Below, piece after piece: positions 1 to 11,143 of a stretch of DNA of 64,000 bases. The DNA comes from Oscheius dolichura (taxonomy: Eukaryota > Nematoda > Chromadorea > Rhabditida > Rhabditidae), in assembly GCA_932521035.1 (NCBI GenBank), contig OW051497.1, positions 992,001-1,056,000 on the forward strand, written 5' to 3'. Position numbers and translations under genes: made by a program. The notes under the pieces were generated by a model. The model was not told the DNA's origin, searched no databases, and worked only from the letters and a program-made list of their open reading frames with translations. Every line of letters starts with the position of its first letter. The first letter of the stretch is position 1.

Positions 1-55
1 TATAAAGCGGGCACAGGCGATCGTCTGCCAGGAAGTTGAGAGCAAACCGGGAACA

Positions 56-855
56 ATGGGTGAAAGGACAGGAGAGGAGGAATTGGAAGAAACTGCGGAA
101 GAGCCTGTTTATAATTCTTCCGAACTAGAGCCATCTGATATAAAACATGATGAGGAAGACCAAGAATACTTCCGGGAAGGTTCGCAACAGGATTCTCTTC
201 CTGGAACGAGTTATGAAGCGGAGATAACCGCTTGCTCCCATCATGACGGTAATTAATCCACTATTATGTTTTATTTTTCTCTTTTAAGAAGGGCAGACAT
301 GTTGTCAGCAAATTAATGAAGAACTTAAAAGAGATGTGAGAGAACTTCAAGGAGAAGTGGCAGAGCTGAAGAAGTCGAACATCAGAATTGAGCAACAGTG
401 CTCCTTACTCCTACGTCAGTCTGTTTCTAATTCAAAGAGAACATGATTTCAGAATTATTGAGCCAACGGGGAGTTTCGGTTGGTATTCAAATGAACCCGG
501 GACATGTTTCTCTCCCGGATCTCTCTAATCCGCTGGAGGCCAACGTCTCTCAAAGTCGGGAAGGCATTCCTCAATCTGGACATTCTTCGCTGAATGAAGG
601 GATTGTTCCACAAGTTTCCCGGGTCAAAGAAGAGGGATCCGGAAGTGATCTCCGTCCTCAATTTGGAAACCTGGACCCTGTTAACAAGCACAATTCTTTG
701 ATACGAGCCAACGACAGTAAGGGCCGTTCTTACTTTTCAACTATAGACATTTAGGACTTCCAAATCAACTACAGTCTAATCCTGCTGTGAATAATCCTCA
801 TAACCAGCGAAACACTGATCCTATAGACTGGGAAATACGGATTAAAGAAGAGTAA
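56..855 (+). CDS. Coiled-coil protein with SUMO-type KEE motifs (unknown family)
   Basis: Four-exon model: 56-248, 289-414, 453-716, 755-855, giving 227 aa. Two of the three introns are 38 nt with clear donors and ...TTTCAG/TTTAG ends; the first ends in AAG, which is less usual. A TATAAA lies at 1-6, about 50 bases before the ATG. The N-terminal third is very acidic (MGERTGEEELEE...). Residues about 65-105 are a leucine/lysine/glutamate heptad stretch likely to form a coiled coil. The C-terminal half is Ser/Pro/Asn-rich with RVKEEG, and the protein ends in RIKEE. VKEE and IKEE fit the SUMO acceptor consensus (hydrophobic-K-x-E). I do not recognise the family. The gene at 4403 has the same layout (coiled coil, then RIKEEP and RVKEEG), so the two may be related. 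Nuclear or chromatin function is inference only. Confidence 0.6.
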
Positions 856-856
856 G

Positions 857-1784
857 AAAGCACCTTGTGCCAGGTTGGTATTATCATCGTTCAGTTTAAC
901 ATATCCTAGAATTTCAGGCAAGATTGTCCTGTTCAGTCAATTCTTATATACCCTTTGAAGTTGGAAATAAGCTGGAATATTAGATGATAATGTATTCTAT
1001 TGGCCAGGAGACAGGTTCACCGACGAGTAAGAGGGAGTAGCCGGGCAACATCAGTCCTGCAATTCCCCATATGCATTGAATCCCCATTGCGACGTGCCTA
1101 GCCGTCGAAACGTTTCAAATGCTCAACAGAAACTGTGGAACATTCATTGAATACGGGCCATGACAATCAAATGACCGGTGATAGCCTCTAGTTTCTTTTA
1201 TCTGCAAATAAAGACAAATAAAGACTATCTGTTTTTGAGACCAAATTTGAGTAAGCTCCTCCGGAGTTCGTTGACGGTAAGAGTTTACTTTCGTTATTCC
1301 TTTAGATTCAATAGAAATCGAGAAGACAAGCGTTAAAACAAAGAGAGACGATTAGTTCATCATCCAGCCTAAGGATCTCCAGAAAACACCAAGTTTTTCA
1401 AGGTGACAGGTCATTGCCATCGTAGGTCATACCGGCGGGGATTCTAGGCCGAAAACTGTTCATTTGTTTAAATACATGAACAAATAATTTGGTCGCCGCC
1501 TCATTTCACTCATGTATCGCTTGTTCTAGCGGTTTTTACGAATCTTAAAAGTCATATGGGGGGCCATGGCCGGTAGTTGCCCCGAAGATGAACCTCTTGG
1601 AGGAATCCAATGGCTCCACACTGCTTTTTATCCCCCGTCCTTCATTAATGCCTATCAACTGTTGGGTAGCAAGTATCTATTGTCCACACAATAAACGGCT
1701 ACTTAATTAATTGCAGTGCTCGGAACGAAGCAGCTGTTGTCGGGGTCAGCAGTACCCTCGAGTTTTATTTCTCCCTCCATCGCT
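857..1784. other. Intergenic, no gene seen
   Basis: No convincing exon. Two close AATAAA signals near 1207-1222 could end the transcript of the gene at 56. A TTGCAG at 1711-1716, about 70 bases before the next ATG, could be a trans-splice acceptor for the gene at 1785. Confidence 0.4.
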
Positions 1785-3660
1785 ATGCTGTGGCTGGTGC
1801 TCCTTGGAGCCGTCACCGAAGCTCTATTACTCCGTGACCCTGTTACCTTATCATCCCGGACCGGTTCCTTGCGACAGTCCAGCTATCAATGGTCCGAAGA
1901 ATGGCTCGGCGGCGTCCCTGTTGATCACTTCTCCTTCGCCAACAAGGACTCCTTCTCTCTGAGGTATTTCATCAACACCAAGAATTACCAAACCGGGGGA
2001 CCGATTCTTTTCTACACTGGAAATGAGGGAAAACTCGAATCTTTTGCAGAAAACACGGTATGAGCTACTCTCCTCATAATAATTGAAAGATTTAGGGTTT
2101 CATGTGGGATTTGGCTCCGGAACTGAACGGAGCAGTTGTGTTCTGTGAGCATCGCTTCTATGGGAAATCTATGCCGTATGGAAACAACAGGTGGGTAGAA
2201 AAGGACGAGCGATTACGAATGTTTCAGTTATACATCGACTGACCGCCTCGGATTTCTTTCTTCGGAGCAAGCTCTTGCCGATTTTGTTCACTTAATTGAT
2301 TACCTTCGAGAAACGGTGAGTTATCCGTCTCATAACAAAACGAAATGTTTCTAGCGGATCACCGGTGCCTCAGAGGCCCCCGTCATTGCTTTTGGTGGGT
2401 CCTATGGTGGAATGTTGTCCGCTTGGCTTCGGATTAAATATCCTCACAAGGTGGCTGGGTACTTTTTTTCTCTCCAGTCGAATCAACCAGCTGTTCAGAG
2501 CGATAGCCGCTTCGGCTCCCGTCTTCTGGTTCATTGAATCAAAAGTACCCGAAGACGTCTACGATATGGTAAATAATCGGCAAATGAAAGCCAAGGAAGC
2601 TTCAGATTGTGACCCGGTCAGCTGTAAACAGTGGGTGCAGTCTCAAGGCGGTCACTAAGGCGTGGGAGGCCTTCAAGAACTTGGCCCAGAGCAAGGAGGG
2701 CAGAGATTACTTGAACAAACTCTTCAAATTGGAAGAGAAATCCCTGCTCCAACAGCCAGACGACCACGAATTCCTCAGGGCTTATATGAGGTGGGAACGA
2801 GGGGGATAGAAGTAATCTTCTCGTTACAGAGACATTTTCGAGAGTATGGCAATGGTCAACTATCCCTATCCGACTCAGTTCCTCTCGTCCTTACCCGGCT
2901 GGCCGGTAAAAGAGGCCTGCAAGTTCCTCTCAGCTGTGGGGAAGACAGACAAGGAGTCAGCCGCCGCCATGTACCAAGTGGCCAATCTGTACTACAACTA
3001 CACTGGTTTGAGCAAGGGGTCCCACAGGGAAGAGGTATTCAGGCTCGGCGACTTCCCTCTGTGCTAACCTGGCTAAGTGCAGCGGTAGTTTCAGCGCCTT
3101 GGGAGATCCACTGGGCTGGCCGTAAGTTTTGGCTAGGTCATTTGAATCAAGAAGTTCAGATGGCAGGCCTGTACCGAAATGGTGATGCCCCTTTGTGGCA
3201 GCGGCCCACCCAACGACTTCTTCTGGAAGGACTGCCCCTTCTCCACCGAAAACACCGTCAACGGCTGCAACGATACGTTGGAACTCCCGGGTGCCTGTCA
3301 GGCGAAAAATTTTCAGCTTCGGCCCACTTGGTTTCGACAAGACCATGATGAGACCCGCCTGGGTAACCCAGAACTATGGTACCGCCTTCCCCACAGCCAC
3401 CAACATCATCTTCTCGTCTGTTTCCCTTAAAGTTATAACAGATCGTTTTAAGTAACGGCTTTCTCGACCCCTGGTCCGGTGGAGGATGGAGCCTGAAGCC
3501 TAAAACTGAAGGATCCTTGGTATCTGTCATCTTGAAGCAGGGCGCCCATCATTACGACCTCCGAGGAGCTCACCCCAGCGACACAGAAGAAGTCCGAAAA
3601 GTCCGAGACTTCGAGAAGTCCTACATCAAGAAGTGGCTCAAAGAATACCATCAGAACTGA
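1785..3660 (+). CDS. Lysosomal Pro-X carboxypeptidase-like serine protease (peptidase family S28)
   Basis: Eleven exons: 1785-2057, 2096-2190, 2228-2315, 2355-2458, 2499-2568, 2606-2790, 2830-3005, 3043-3121, 3160-3276, 3317-3415, 3453-3660; all joins keep frame. The start was chosen because [16 protein letters not shown] is a signal peptide; upstream in-frame codons are not ATG. Family landmarks: [38 protein letters not shown], the nucleophile motif GGSYGG (exon 4), [13 protein letters not shown] carrying the catalytic Asp, and QGAHHYDLR carrying the catalytic His. The triad is complete, so the enzyme should be active. S28 enzymes remove C-terminal residues after proline (PRCP) or N-terminal dipeptides (DPP7), in the lysosome or outside the cell. 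Nematodes carry many copies (pcp genes). Assignment to the family is secure; the exact paralogue is not. Confidence 0.93.
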
Positions 3661-4402
3661 TCCAACCATTAATTGTGTGCCAAAGATGAAGAAAGCAAGT
3701 ATACCCATTTGTTTGATTGTATTGAAGTTTGTGCTCTAGGAAGCTGAACATCATGGCGCCTTAGCTTATGCAGACACTTTTGAATGTGGTGTGATGGGGG
3801 GAATCGTAATTCGTGCCTTTATATTCACGGTCAGAACCAATTAAAATCCCGTAGCCGTCGTCATTATTCCCATAGCGAAGTTTGGTCGGTAAACGCGCTT
3901 TAAATCAGTTGTGCTATCTAAAAACGACTCCGAGGACGAATGCCCGAGCATTCGTCACAAAACCTGGTTGTATAACCTTTTTATTCACTCTGTTCATGTT
4001 TTCTCAAGAATGAGAACCAGGATGGTTAAATCTTTTCAAAATTCATTCCTTTCTCTAAAATATTGCTTTTTCTGTAGAGTAACAGTCATTTAAACGGATT
4101 CCTTTCTGTATTAAGGCGTTCTTTATGCCGAATACCGATAACAAACTGTCTTATTCCTTCTGTAACTTTCTCCTCCCATAAAATCTCTTTTGCCACCGCT
4201 CAGTGGTTCGCGGAAGCGTTCCCTTTAAAAAAATCAGGTCAGATGTGCGGAAGAACTCTTGCCTGGCAGGATACCCGCGGGCATTCGTCTCCGGAGTCTC
4301 TAAAAGCGCCTTGGTTTGCCTATAAATATCGATTTGGGTACATATTCTCATTTTGTTCATTCATTCCCAGTCACGATCCCGTTCAGCTTCGATTTCTTCA
4401 AG
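3661..4402. other. Intergenic, no gene seen
   Basis: No coding signal found. TATAAATA at about 4320, some 80 bases before the ATG at 4403, is a plausible core promoter for the next gene. Confidence 0.35.
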
Positions 4403-5283
4403 ATGAACACTGTTATCGAAAGCCTTCGATTCGCCGACGCACTCATAGCCAGAGGCAGGACATTTCCCAACGCCGAGAAGAGAGTAAGTGGAGCTGATTG
4501 GTTCTATTCTACCCCAAATTTTACAGAATGTCTTTGAGGTAAATTTTATCGGCAATGATGCCCAGCTGGAGAAAGTTATTAAAAAACTGATAAAAAATAA
4601 CCTCAAGGTTTGGATCTTCTTTGGTTAGAATAGGATAATTTAGACCATGTCCAATCCGAATTGGTCTAGAGGCAATGCCGCGATCGTGGAGAAGATCAAG
4701 CAGGCCCGCGAATTCTACCAGATTAAAGACGAACCAACTAGTATCTCTACTAATTTTCTTTTTAAACTCGTATTCAGTGAATGATCCCCCTCCCCAGCCG
4801 GTCATTATGCCAGCCGCTCCAGTAGCTCAACCACCCGTTAACTTCCCCAAGTATACTGCTCAGCTTTGTATTTACAGATATCCTGGCGTTGTTACAGGAC
4901 ATTAGAGGTGCGGTGGATGCCCTTGAAGGGCGGCTGAACGACAGATTGGACAATCTCAAAATGCATGTGGGAGAGATCCTCGGTATGTTGCTTCCATAGA
5001 TCTAAAATAAAGAATTCTAGTCCGAATGAGCGTGCTTGAACGTCCTGCCGATCAAGCCGTGCCCCTAAATGATAGACCAGTCGTTCCGGAGGTCCACAAC
5101 GAGGAAAATACTGTTCCTCAAGGGAGGGAAAGGGTCGCGAGGATTAAAGAAGAGCCTCACGACAACACTGCCCCGGCTGAGCAACAGCCTGTTCTCCTCC
5201 CTCGTGCCAACGGGGAGCCTCTTCCAACGGTGCAAATCCGCGTAAAGGAAGAGGGACCCCGTGTGCGTAAACACATCCTGTAA
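4403..5283 (+). CDS. Coiled-coil protein with SUMO-type KEE/KDE motifs (unknown family)
   Basis: Exons supported by frame: 4403-4483, 4527-4607, 4644-4740, 4778-about 4836, a coiled-coil exon ending at 4981, and about 5020-5283 (stop TAA). The junction between the proline-rich exon (NDPPPQPVIMPAAPVAQ) and the coiled-coil exon (DIRGAVDALEGRLNDRLDNL) could not be resolved in frame; either an unusual splice or a one-base lesion lies near 4830-4900. Hydrophobic-K-x-E motifs are IKDE in exon 3, RIKEEP and RVKEEG in the last exon, as in the gene at 56. MNTVIESLRFADALIARGRTFPNAEKR opens the protein. An AATAAA at 5316-5321 follows the stop. Function unknown. Confidence 0.5.
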
Positions 5284-5315
5284 GGCACCTTTCTTGTTAG
5301 TTTTGTTTGTTTTCT

Positions 5316-5321
5316 AATAAA
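5316..5321 (+). terminator. Polyadenylation signal AATAAA
   Basis: Canonical hexamer 33 bases after the stop codon of the gene at 4403, in a T-rich 3' UTR. Confidence 0.7.
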
Positions 5322-5754
5322 CTTCTCTGATCTTTCTATTTCAACTGTTGATGTGACACAATAAAAATGTGAAAGTTTCAAATGATTATCGGCATTAGTA
5401 ACGGCAAAATACCGTCTGAAAGGCTGGTATTAGAACGAATGCGGTGTTTATAGACCGTGGGAACGGTGAGACAAATAGGTTACTGTAGACTGTACGGCGA
5501 CAAAAGGGCGCTATTGGGTACAGTTTCTTCACGAGCAGAAGGCGAAATTGTTGTCATTGACAGGCAGGTATTGGTTTGCGAGAGACCTACCGGTCATAGA
5601 TGCTAGCCAGACGGTTCAGCGTGCTGTGCAGGATGCCACCCTCTGGAATCAACCAAGAGGACGCCTCAGGGTTGACCTAGCATTAGTCGGGTATGGCGTA
5701 GGTGACTTATGCACGCGTGCATAAGTCTACCCGTCTTTCGCGGTATGCTAATGA

Positions 5755-5852
5755 GCGTGCATAAGTCTACATTTCTGCTAAAATGGCTGAATACGCGTAT
5801 TTTCTTTCTTTTTTGCTGCTAGTATTGTAACAAATCGAGGGGATATTGATAC
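5755..5852 (+). repeat. Left terminal inverted repeat arm
   Basis: Pairs with 8763-8846 in reverse complement. A partial second copy of the terminal palindrome (gcgtgcataagtctac) sits at its outer edge, so the left end carries one and a half palindromes and the right end one. Confidence 0.8.
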
Positions 5853-6591
5853 ATTAGCAGGAATCTTCCCAAATTCCTCCTTTCTCAAAAATAACGTGTA
5901 ATCAGCTATTTATGAGGATTTCTCTTGAAGTTCTACACCAAATAACCAAAAGAAACGCTTCAACTTCCGTCAGTAGCTTGGAGGCGAAACGGATTTTTGC
6001 TTTCTTTTACACTATTATACAATAGAAGTTTCTTTTTTGTCTTTTATCTTCGTGTTTTCTTTATTCGTCTTCCTTGAAGGTATCGAATATTTTTTTTGAA
6101 TCTCTCCCACTCTCACTAGGTCTTCGAACTCGAAATAACAGCGACGCTCTAGTGGCAATCGTACGCTGGAAGTATAGTTCGATTCGAATTTCAATCGAGA
6201 GCCTATATATTTGGGCCGGGTGCCTCGCTGGAAAACAAAGTTAAAGGTCTTTGTATTGTTATTGATTGTGGATCTGTCCCATCCAAAGGAAATTTTCTTT
6301 TGACAGACAGGCCATCCCTAGCTTGTTTTCACCTTCTATGATTTCATTCGGTGGTACGACTTTTTCTTCCCAAATTATCGAAAAGGAGAGGTGTTCTTCT
6401 TTCGAGACCCTGCATCTTCCCCTTGCTTTTCTCCCCCATATTGGTTTACAAGACCTTCTTCTTTGGAGGTAAAAAAATGCGTGTTAGAGTGTACCCCCCA
6501 ACCTCAAGAAATCCCTTTCTATCGATGGAGCTCAAAAGGCGCTGAGAGACAATGGGGTAGTTTTTACCAAAGATTAGGACTCTACTAGGAA

Positions 6592-6721
6592 TCCGTTTGT
6601 TAAAAAGAGGAATCTCAATAAAAAGGGTGATTTGGGAGAGCCTACAAAAAGGGAACAATAAGGAGGACACAACAAAAAGAGAACAATACTCGTTCAGTTA
6701 AAATATAACCAAATCACGGCT
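6592..6721 (+). repeat. Inner inverted repeat, left copy
   Basis: About 130 bases matching 7102-7233 almost perfectly in reverse complement (for example aaaaagggaacaataaggag against ctccttattgttccctttt). The spacer of about 380 bases contains a GC-rich direct repeat. Confidence 0.85.
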
Positions 6722-6781
6722 ACCGGTTAGGATCGACAACTTTCAGTCTTCTACTTTGATTTTTCCTTTTTATTTATAATC

Positions 6782-6955
6782 TACGAGGGGGGCTGCCGCC
6801 CCCCTCGACCCCCCGCCCCGCGTCATATCAGTATGCTCTTATTCATGGGAAGAAGCCTGTTTGAAATGCTTACATCTATATCGTATTTTACTTTTCCCCA
6901 GTTTCATTCTTTTCAACTTACGAGGGGGGCTGCCGCCCCCCTCGACCCCCCGCAT
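6782..6955 (+). repeat. GC-rich direct repeat pair in the hairpin loop
   Basis: A unit of about 36 bases that starts tacgaggggggctgccgccc and ends in ccccccgc occurs at 6782-6817 and again at 6920-6955. It contains its own short inverted repeat (gaggggggc and gcccccctc). Confidence 0.8.
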
Positions 6956-7101
6956 ATGTCCGCTTTGTCAGTATTTTGTGTCATGGAAATACCCGTTCCC
7001 AGAGACAATGCCTTCATTTTTTTTTCCCAGAGTCCTATTTTCCATGGCTGAACATAATTCATTGCCGAAAATAGCAGAGAAAGGGCAATATCCAAAAAGA
7101 T

Positions 7102-7233
7102 AGCCGTGATTTGGTTATATTTTAACTGAACGAGTATTGTTCTCTTTTTGTTGTGTCCTCCTTATTGTTCCCTTTTTGTAGGCTCTCCCAAATCACCCTT
7201 TTTATTGAGATTCCTCTTTTTAACAAACGGATT
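7102..7233 (-). repeat. Inner inverted repeat, right copy
   Basis: Reverse complement of 6592-6721. Together they would fold into a stem of about 130 bp, like a MITE nested inside the larger element. Confidence 0.85.
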
Positions 7234-7629
7234 GTTCGCTTTTTGTTGATATTCGGTAGAATATCATGGATCTTAAAGCTTGCGCCGCGAAAATAAGAGA
7301 CACAACAAAAAATTGTAGGGTCCAACGAAGCCACGAATGAGGTCGTTTTAGGAAGCATTTACGGCTCTACAGTCCAACTGCTAGAACAAATGCGCTCTTC
7401 AAAAAATAAGAAAGCCACGGCGAGGGAGCGCCGCAGCTGCTTGATGGGCGAAATTTGCTGGCCATTTAAAAAAAAGTGAATACAACGTTCGATCGGGCTC
7501 AAAGAGCTGATCAAAATCATCTATCAAACTTTTATTTTCCGTGGAAATCATCCATTTTTCAAAAATTGTCCATTGGCCAAATAGCGCAGTGGGTTTGGGC
7601 AAAACAAGATAGAACGGAGTATAAATGAT

Positions 7630-7700
7630 TGACGCCGAGCGGGATCGAACCCTCGACCTATTGAGCCGTAATTTCAATACGCACTGGGTATTCAGTTTTT
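7630..7700 (-). other. tRNA-like promoter relic (possible SINE B box)
   Basis: On the minus strand GGGTTCGATCCC resembles the tRNA T-arm and pol III B box. It is preceded by a short stem-loop with GAA in the loop, as in a Phe anticodon. No D arm or acceptor stem is recognisable, so this is not an intact tRNA gene. Confidence 0.25.
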
Positions 7701-7822
7701 TTTCGGAATTTCGCAATCACATGAAATTATTTTTTGGTTTGGTTTATCAGATCGGAGATCTACCTAGGAAGTGTTCATATGCCCCGTAAAGCCGTCTCTG
7801 TCAAAAGTTATGAGGTAGCTGA

Positions 7823-8232
7823 AAAACTAATCCATCTACCTAATTTTTTTATTACATATTCGGAATCAGTGTAAAAAACTGTATATATAACTGTTTTGGA
7901 AAGGTTTTTAGATGGGCACACAACCTTGTTCAAAAAAGGCCACAGCGAAAAGCACCCCGTCGACGAAGTGCCGCATCTGTTTGATGCTGTGGCTCTTCCA
8001 TTTTTTTAGCCAACTTTCATGAAAATTGGTACCAAGGTGTAAAAGACCATCCCAAATAAGATAGCCATGTCACACTTCCAAAATTCTGTAGCCGAAAAGA
8101 GCTACCGAAACAATCATCAAAAAATATTGTTGATGCAATAGCTTAAAAACTAATCCACCAACCCAATTGTTTTATTACATATTCAGAATCAGCGTAAAAA
8201 ACTGTATATATAGCTGCTTTGTAAAAGTTTTT
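7823..8232 (+). repeat. Direct repeat pair of about 90 bases inside the element
   Basis: Segments near 7823-7912 and 8144-8232 are near-identical (both contain ttacatattc, aatcag and gtaaaaaactgtatatata). They are about 320 bases apart. Short GCCACAGCG tandem copies at about 8262-8305 follow the second copy. Confidence 0.7.
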
Positions 8233-8762
8233 CAATGCGTACAAAAAGTTTTGAAAAAAAAGAGCCACAGCGGAAAGAGCCACAGCGGAAAGCGCCACAG
8301 CGGGCGGACGCAGACGACCAATTTTCATGAAATTTGCCCATAAAATAGATGAGCTACGACTACAAACGTGTTTTGAAAAGTGGCGCCGTCCGCCGTCCGC
8401 CGTCCGCGCTTCGCGCCGGGCTCGATTTCTTTCGATAACCGGGAAAGCGTAAGACGTACAATCAAGAAAAGTGTGGGCAGAGAGTAATTCTGCCTCATTT
8501 TACACTGTACGTGCCAGAAAGGATAGATTTTTTTGGATCATGGTTTCATGAATGGTAATGTGGGTGTTATTTATTTTTTTCGTGAAATTATACTCACGAA
8601 ATACTCAGTAGACATCTCTCTGCTTTCTGAATAAGATAGAAAAGGATAGGAGATGATAAAACAGAATAAATTTGTTGAATTCCGATTTGGAAAGCTGTGT
8701 AATTTGTAGAAACAGATGGATATTGTTGGAAATTATAAATTCTTTGTCTAATTCACCGGTGC

Positions 8763-8846
8763 ATCAATATCCCCTCGATTTGTTACAGTACTAGCAGCAA
8801 AAAAGAAAGAAAATACGCGTATTCAGCCATTTTAGCAGAAATGTAG
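8763..8846 (-). repeat. Right terminal inverted repeat arm
   Basis: Reverse complement of the left arm at 5755-5852, followed by the complete terminal palindrome at 8847-8868. Confidence 0.8.
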
Positions 8847-9201
8847 ACTTATGCACGCGTGCATAAGTACCCCCAGCCGTCGGGTATCGGACAAGGTGAC
8901 TTAATTTTTATATTTTCCTTCTTTCCTTTTTAGAGAAACGTTCTCCAAAATTTTCCGACCCCTTCTCTCATATAATCCTCTTGTCAACGTTCGTTGCTTA
9001 CAATATATTAACCGTTCTTGATTAAATACTCTGAACAAAGAACTCTACTTTTGTTCCACATTCGCATTAATTTGGGCTTTCTGTGAAACCAGAATTTGCG
9101 TAAATATAAGCAGATAAAGAAAGAAAGTGAGATATGAAACATCGAAAAAACGACAAACGTAAAAACATTTGAAACATTTAACACAACTTTACTTGAGCAC
9201 G

Positions 9202-9473
9202 TTAATCATCCAGATAAATGATCTCCTCTTCAACGACAACTTCCTCTTCGACTAGTGGCTGCAGTCCGGTGTATTGATAGAGGACCTCTGGAGCATCGTC
9301 ATAGTGAGCATCCAGTGCGACAATTTCAGGAGCAGCGACGGAAAGTGCCTAAATTGAAATTGAACTATCACCTTTTTTATTAAACAAAATGGGATTTGTC
9401 TATTAAAAAAAGGTACCTGGTCCTCCTCAAACTCAACATCCAAATAACATCCAGCATAGAGGCTGTTGTCCAT
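9202..9473 (-). CDS. Small acidic two-exon protein, tandem family member 1
   Basis: Exons on the minus strand: 9473-9417 (57 nt) and 9348-9202 (147 nt), giving 67 aa. The protein starts MDNSLYAGCYLDVEFEEDQ and ends in a glutamate/aspartate tail (VEEEVVVEEEIIYLDD). No signal peptide and no known domain. Exon lengths of 57 and 147 nt are the same as those of the next gene upstream (9871-10116), and the third copy has 60 and 147, which supports descent from one ancestor although the sequence here has drifted most. Function unknown. Confidence 0.55.
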
Positions 9474-9870
9474 TATTCTGAATCAATTTTGTGTTGCGTT
9501 ATGAGCAAAAAGAGACAAGGAAGAAGTAAATAAACTCATAGGGGAGAAATAAAAAAACGACCGCGTGCCAGGCGCGAGAAAGGAACAATGAATGTCCACC
9601 TACGTACAGGACCAGCGATATTTCTTCGTTGAATTGCTAAGGTACTCCTAATACGTCTAATGGGCCCCTTACTTTGCTTTGGCTGTCATCCGATTATGAC
9701 AATTTCACTGGTTTGCATTTTTATAGCGGTTACCAGTTCGAAGAGGCATTTGAGCAAGAAAGTTTGGGTTTCTTAAAAATGAACATTGAAAACAAAAGAA
9801 AAGTATGAAATCTCGATAAAACGAGCAAGAGAAAAACATGTGAAACTAAATAACTAGAGTTTATTGAAAA

Positions 9871-10116
9871 TTAGATTTCAAACTCTTCTTCTTCACTGTC
9901 CTCAACTTCCTCGTCTTCGGGATCTGCGTCAGGAACTTGAGCAGGAAGAGGCGGTGGAGGCGGGGCAGCTGGAAGAACCAACGGAAAAAGCTGCCATGGA
10001 AGAAGGGGGGCAGCCAGCTAAATCGAAAGTATGAATACTTAGTGGAAGTGAGAACTTACAAGGGCTCTATCAGCGGCAAACATCATGCCAATCTCATCGG
10101 TAGGACCAGCACACAT
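9871..10116 (-). CDS. Small proline-rich protein with acidic tail, tandem family member 2
   Basis: Exons on the minus strand: 10116-10060 (57 nt) and 10017-9871 (147 nt), a phase-0 intron of 42 nt, giving 67 aa. The order is a short N-terminal segment (MCAGPTDEIGMMFAADRAL), a hydrophobic and proline-rich middle (LAAPLLPWQLFPLVLPAAPPPPP), and an acidic end (EDEEVEDSEEEEFEI). It aligns well with the gene at 10666-10914, and the upstream flanks are also similar, so the unit was duplicated whole. Function unknown. Confidence 0.6.
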
Positions 10117-10665
10117 ACTGAAAACAAATCTTTAAGCAAGCTAAGGAGGAGGTAAGAGCAGAGGGCATCACATATGAATAAATATAAAAACATGAGGAGG
10201 AAATATGAAGATGACCGCCCCGCAGTCGCGCAGGGGGAATAATGAATTTATATAATGCGGAAGCTGATATTGGTAACTAAAATATAAAAGCCAGATAAGC
10301 TTTCAGGTAACATATTTTTGTTCTTCTTTGTCAAAAGATACTGAAAGCCATATTTAGAGCGCTGAAGATGGTGGATTGTTGTGATTGTGGATAGCCATGC
10401 TCTTTTTTTATCCCTTGTATCATGCAAGTTCTTTTTACACACTCGCTTACAATGGTTCTGCTATATTTCAAATTTTGGAACGTTCACTGCTTACCACTTT
10501 TTATAGGGCTCACCAGTTTGGAGGGGCACCCGAGTAAGAAACTTTGTGTTTCTTAAAAATTCACATAAAATTATAAACATTGAAAACAATAGAAAGGTAT
10601 GAATTCTCGATAAAACGATCAGGAGAAAAACAAACAAAACTGAATAGCTATTCTTAATTTAACAG

Positions 10666-10914
10666 TTAAATTTCTTCCTCTTCATCATCTTCAACTTCCT
10701 CATCTTCCGGGTCGGGATCAGCAACTGGAGCAGCTGGAGGAGGCGGCACGGCGACTGGTCTGGGCGGAAGAAGAAGGGGAACAAGAGCCCAGACAGGAAG
10801 AGGGGGAGCCAGCTAAATCAAAAATAAGAATGTATAGTAGAAGTGAAAACTTACCAACGCGGCCATCCCTTCCAACTGATCACCAATTTGCTCGTCAAAG
10901 GCACTGAAGCACAT
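10666..10914 (-). CDS. Small proline-rich protein with acidic tail, tandem family member 3
   Basis: Exons on the minus strand: 10914-10855 (60 nt) and 10812-10666 (147 nt), giving 68 aa. It starts MCFSAFDEQIGDQLEGMAAL, continues with LAPPLPVWALVPLLLPP, and ends with PDPEDEEVEDDEEEEI. It shares the LA-PL-P-W-L-PL-LP core and the PEDEEVED tail with member 2. The segments 9720-10230 and 10500-11040 are about 0.5 kb tandem duplicates covering gene and flank. No known domain. Confidence 0.6.
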
Positions 10915-11143
10915 ATCTGAAAGTAAATGCTTAAAGATACTAATAACAAAGTACATCATATTAACAAGTAAATAAAAGCGCAAGGAGGAAACAGAAAGGT
11001 GACCGCTCCGCAGGCGCGCGGGGAAGAATGAATAAAGGCATACGCTTACCGCCCTGTTTTGTAGTAACGTCCCCTCACAGCAGCACAATAAAGTCCATAC
11101 AATCATCTGCGGAGAGTTTATATGGAATATAGTGAACAATGTA

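Larger units (their letters stand above)
5705..8868. mobile_element. Fold-back DNA element, about 3.2 kb, with terminal inverted repeats
   Basis: The ends are inverted copies. The 22-base perfect palindrome acttatgcacgcgtgcataagt lies at 5705-5726 and again at 8847-8868. About 100 bases inside it match in inverse orientation (5755-5852 against 8763-8846, for example aaaatggctgaatacgcg and ccctcgatttgttaca). A second inverted pair lies inside (6592-6721 with 7102-7233), as do two direct-repeat pairs. No transposase reading frame is visible, so it is probably non-autonomous or a nest of small elements. The flanks 5686-5709 and 8879-8903 are imperfect copies of each other, as expected for a target duplication. 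Confidence 0.8.

Noticed and set aside
2662-3348. 228-codon frame across the peptidase gene
   Set aside because: Frame shadow that reads through introns; the peptidase exons lie in other frames and match S28 motifs.
7399-7716. 105-codon minus-strand frame inside the fold-back element
   Set aside because: No transposase motif; it covers the tRNA-like stretch and repeats.
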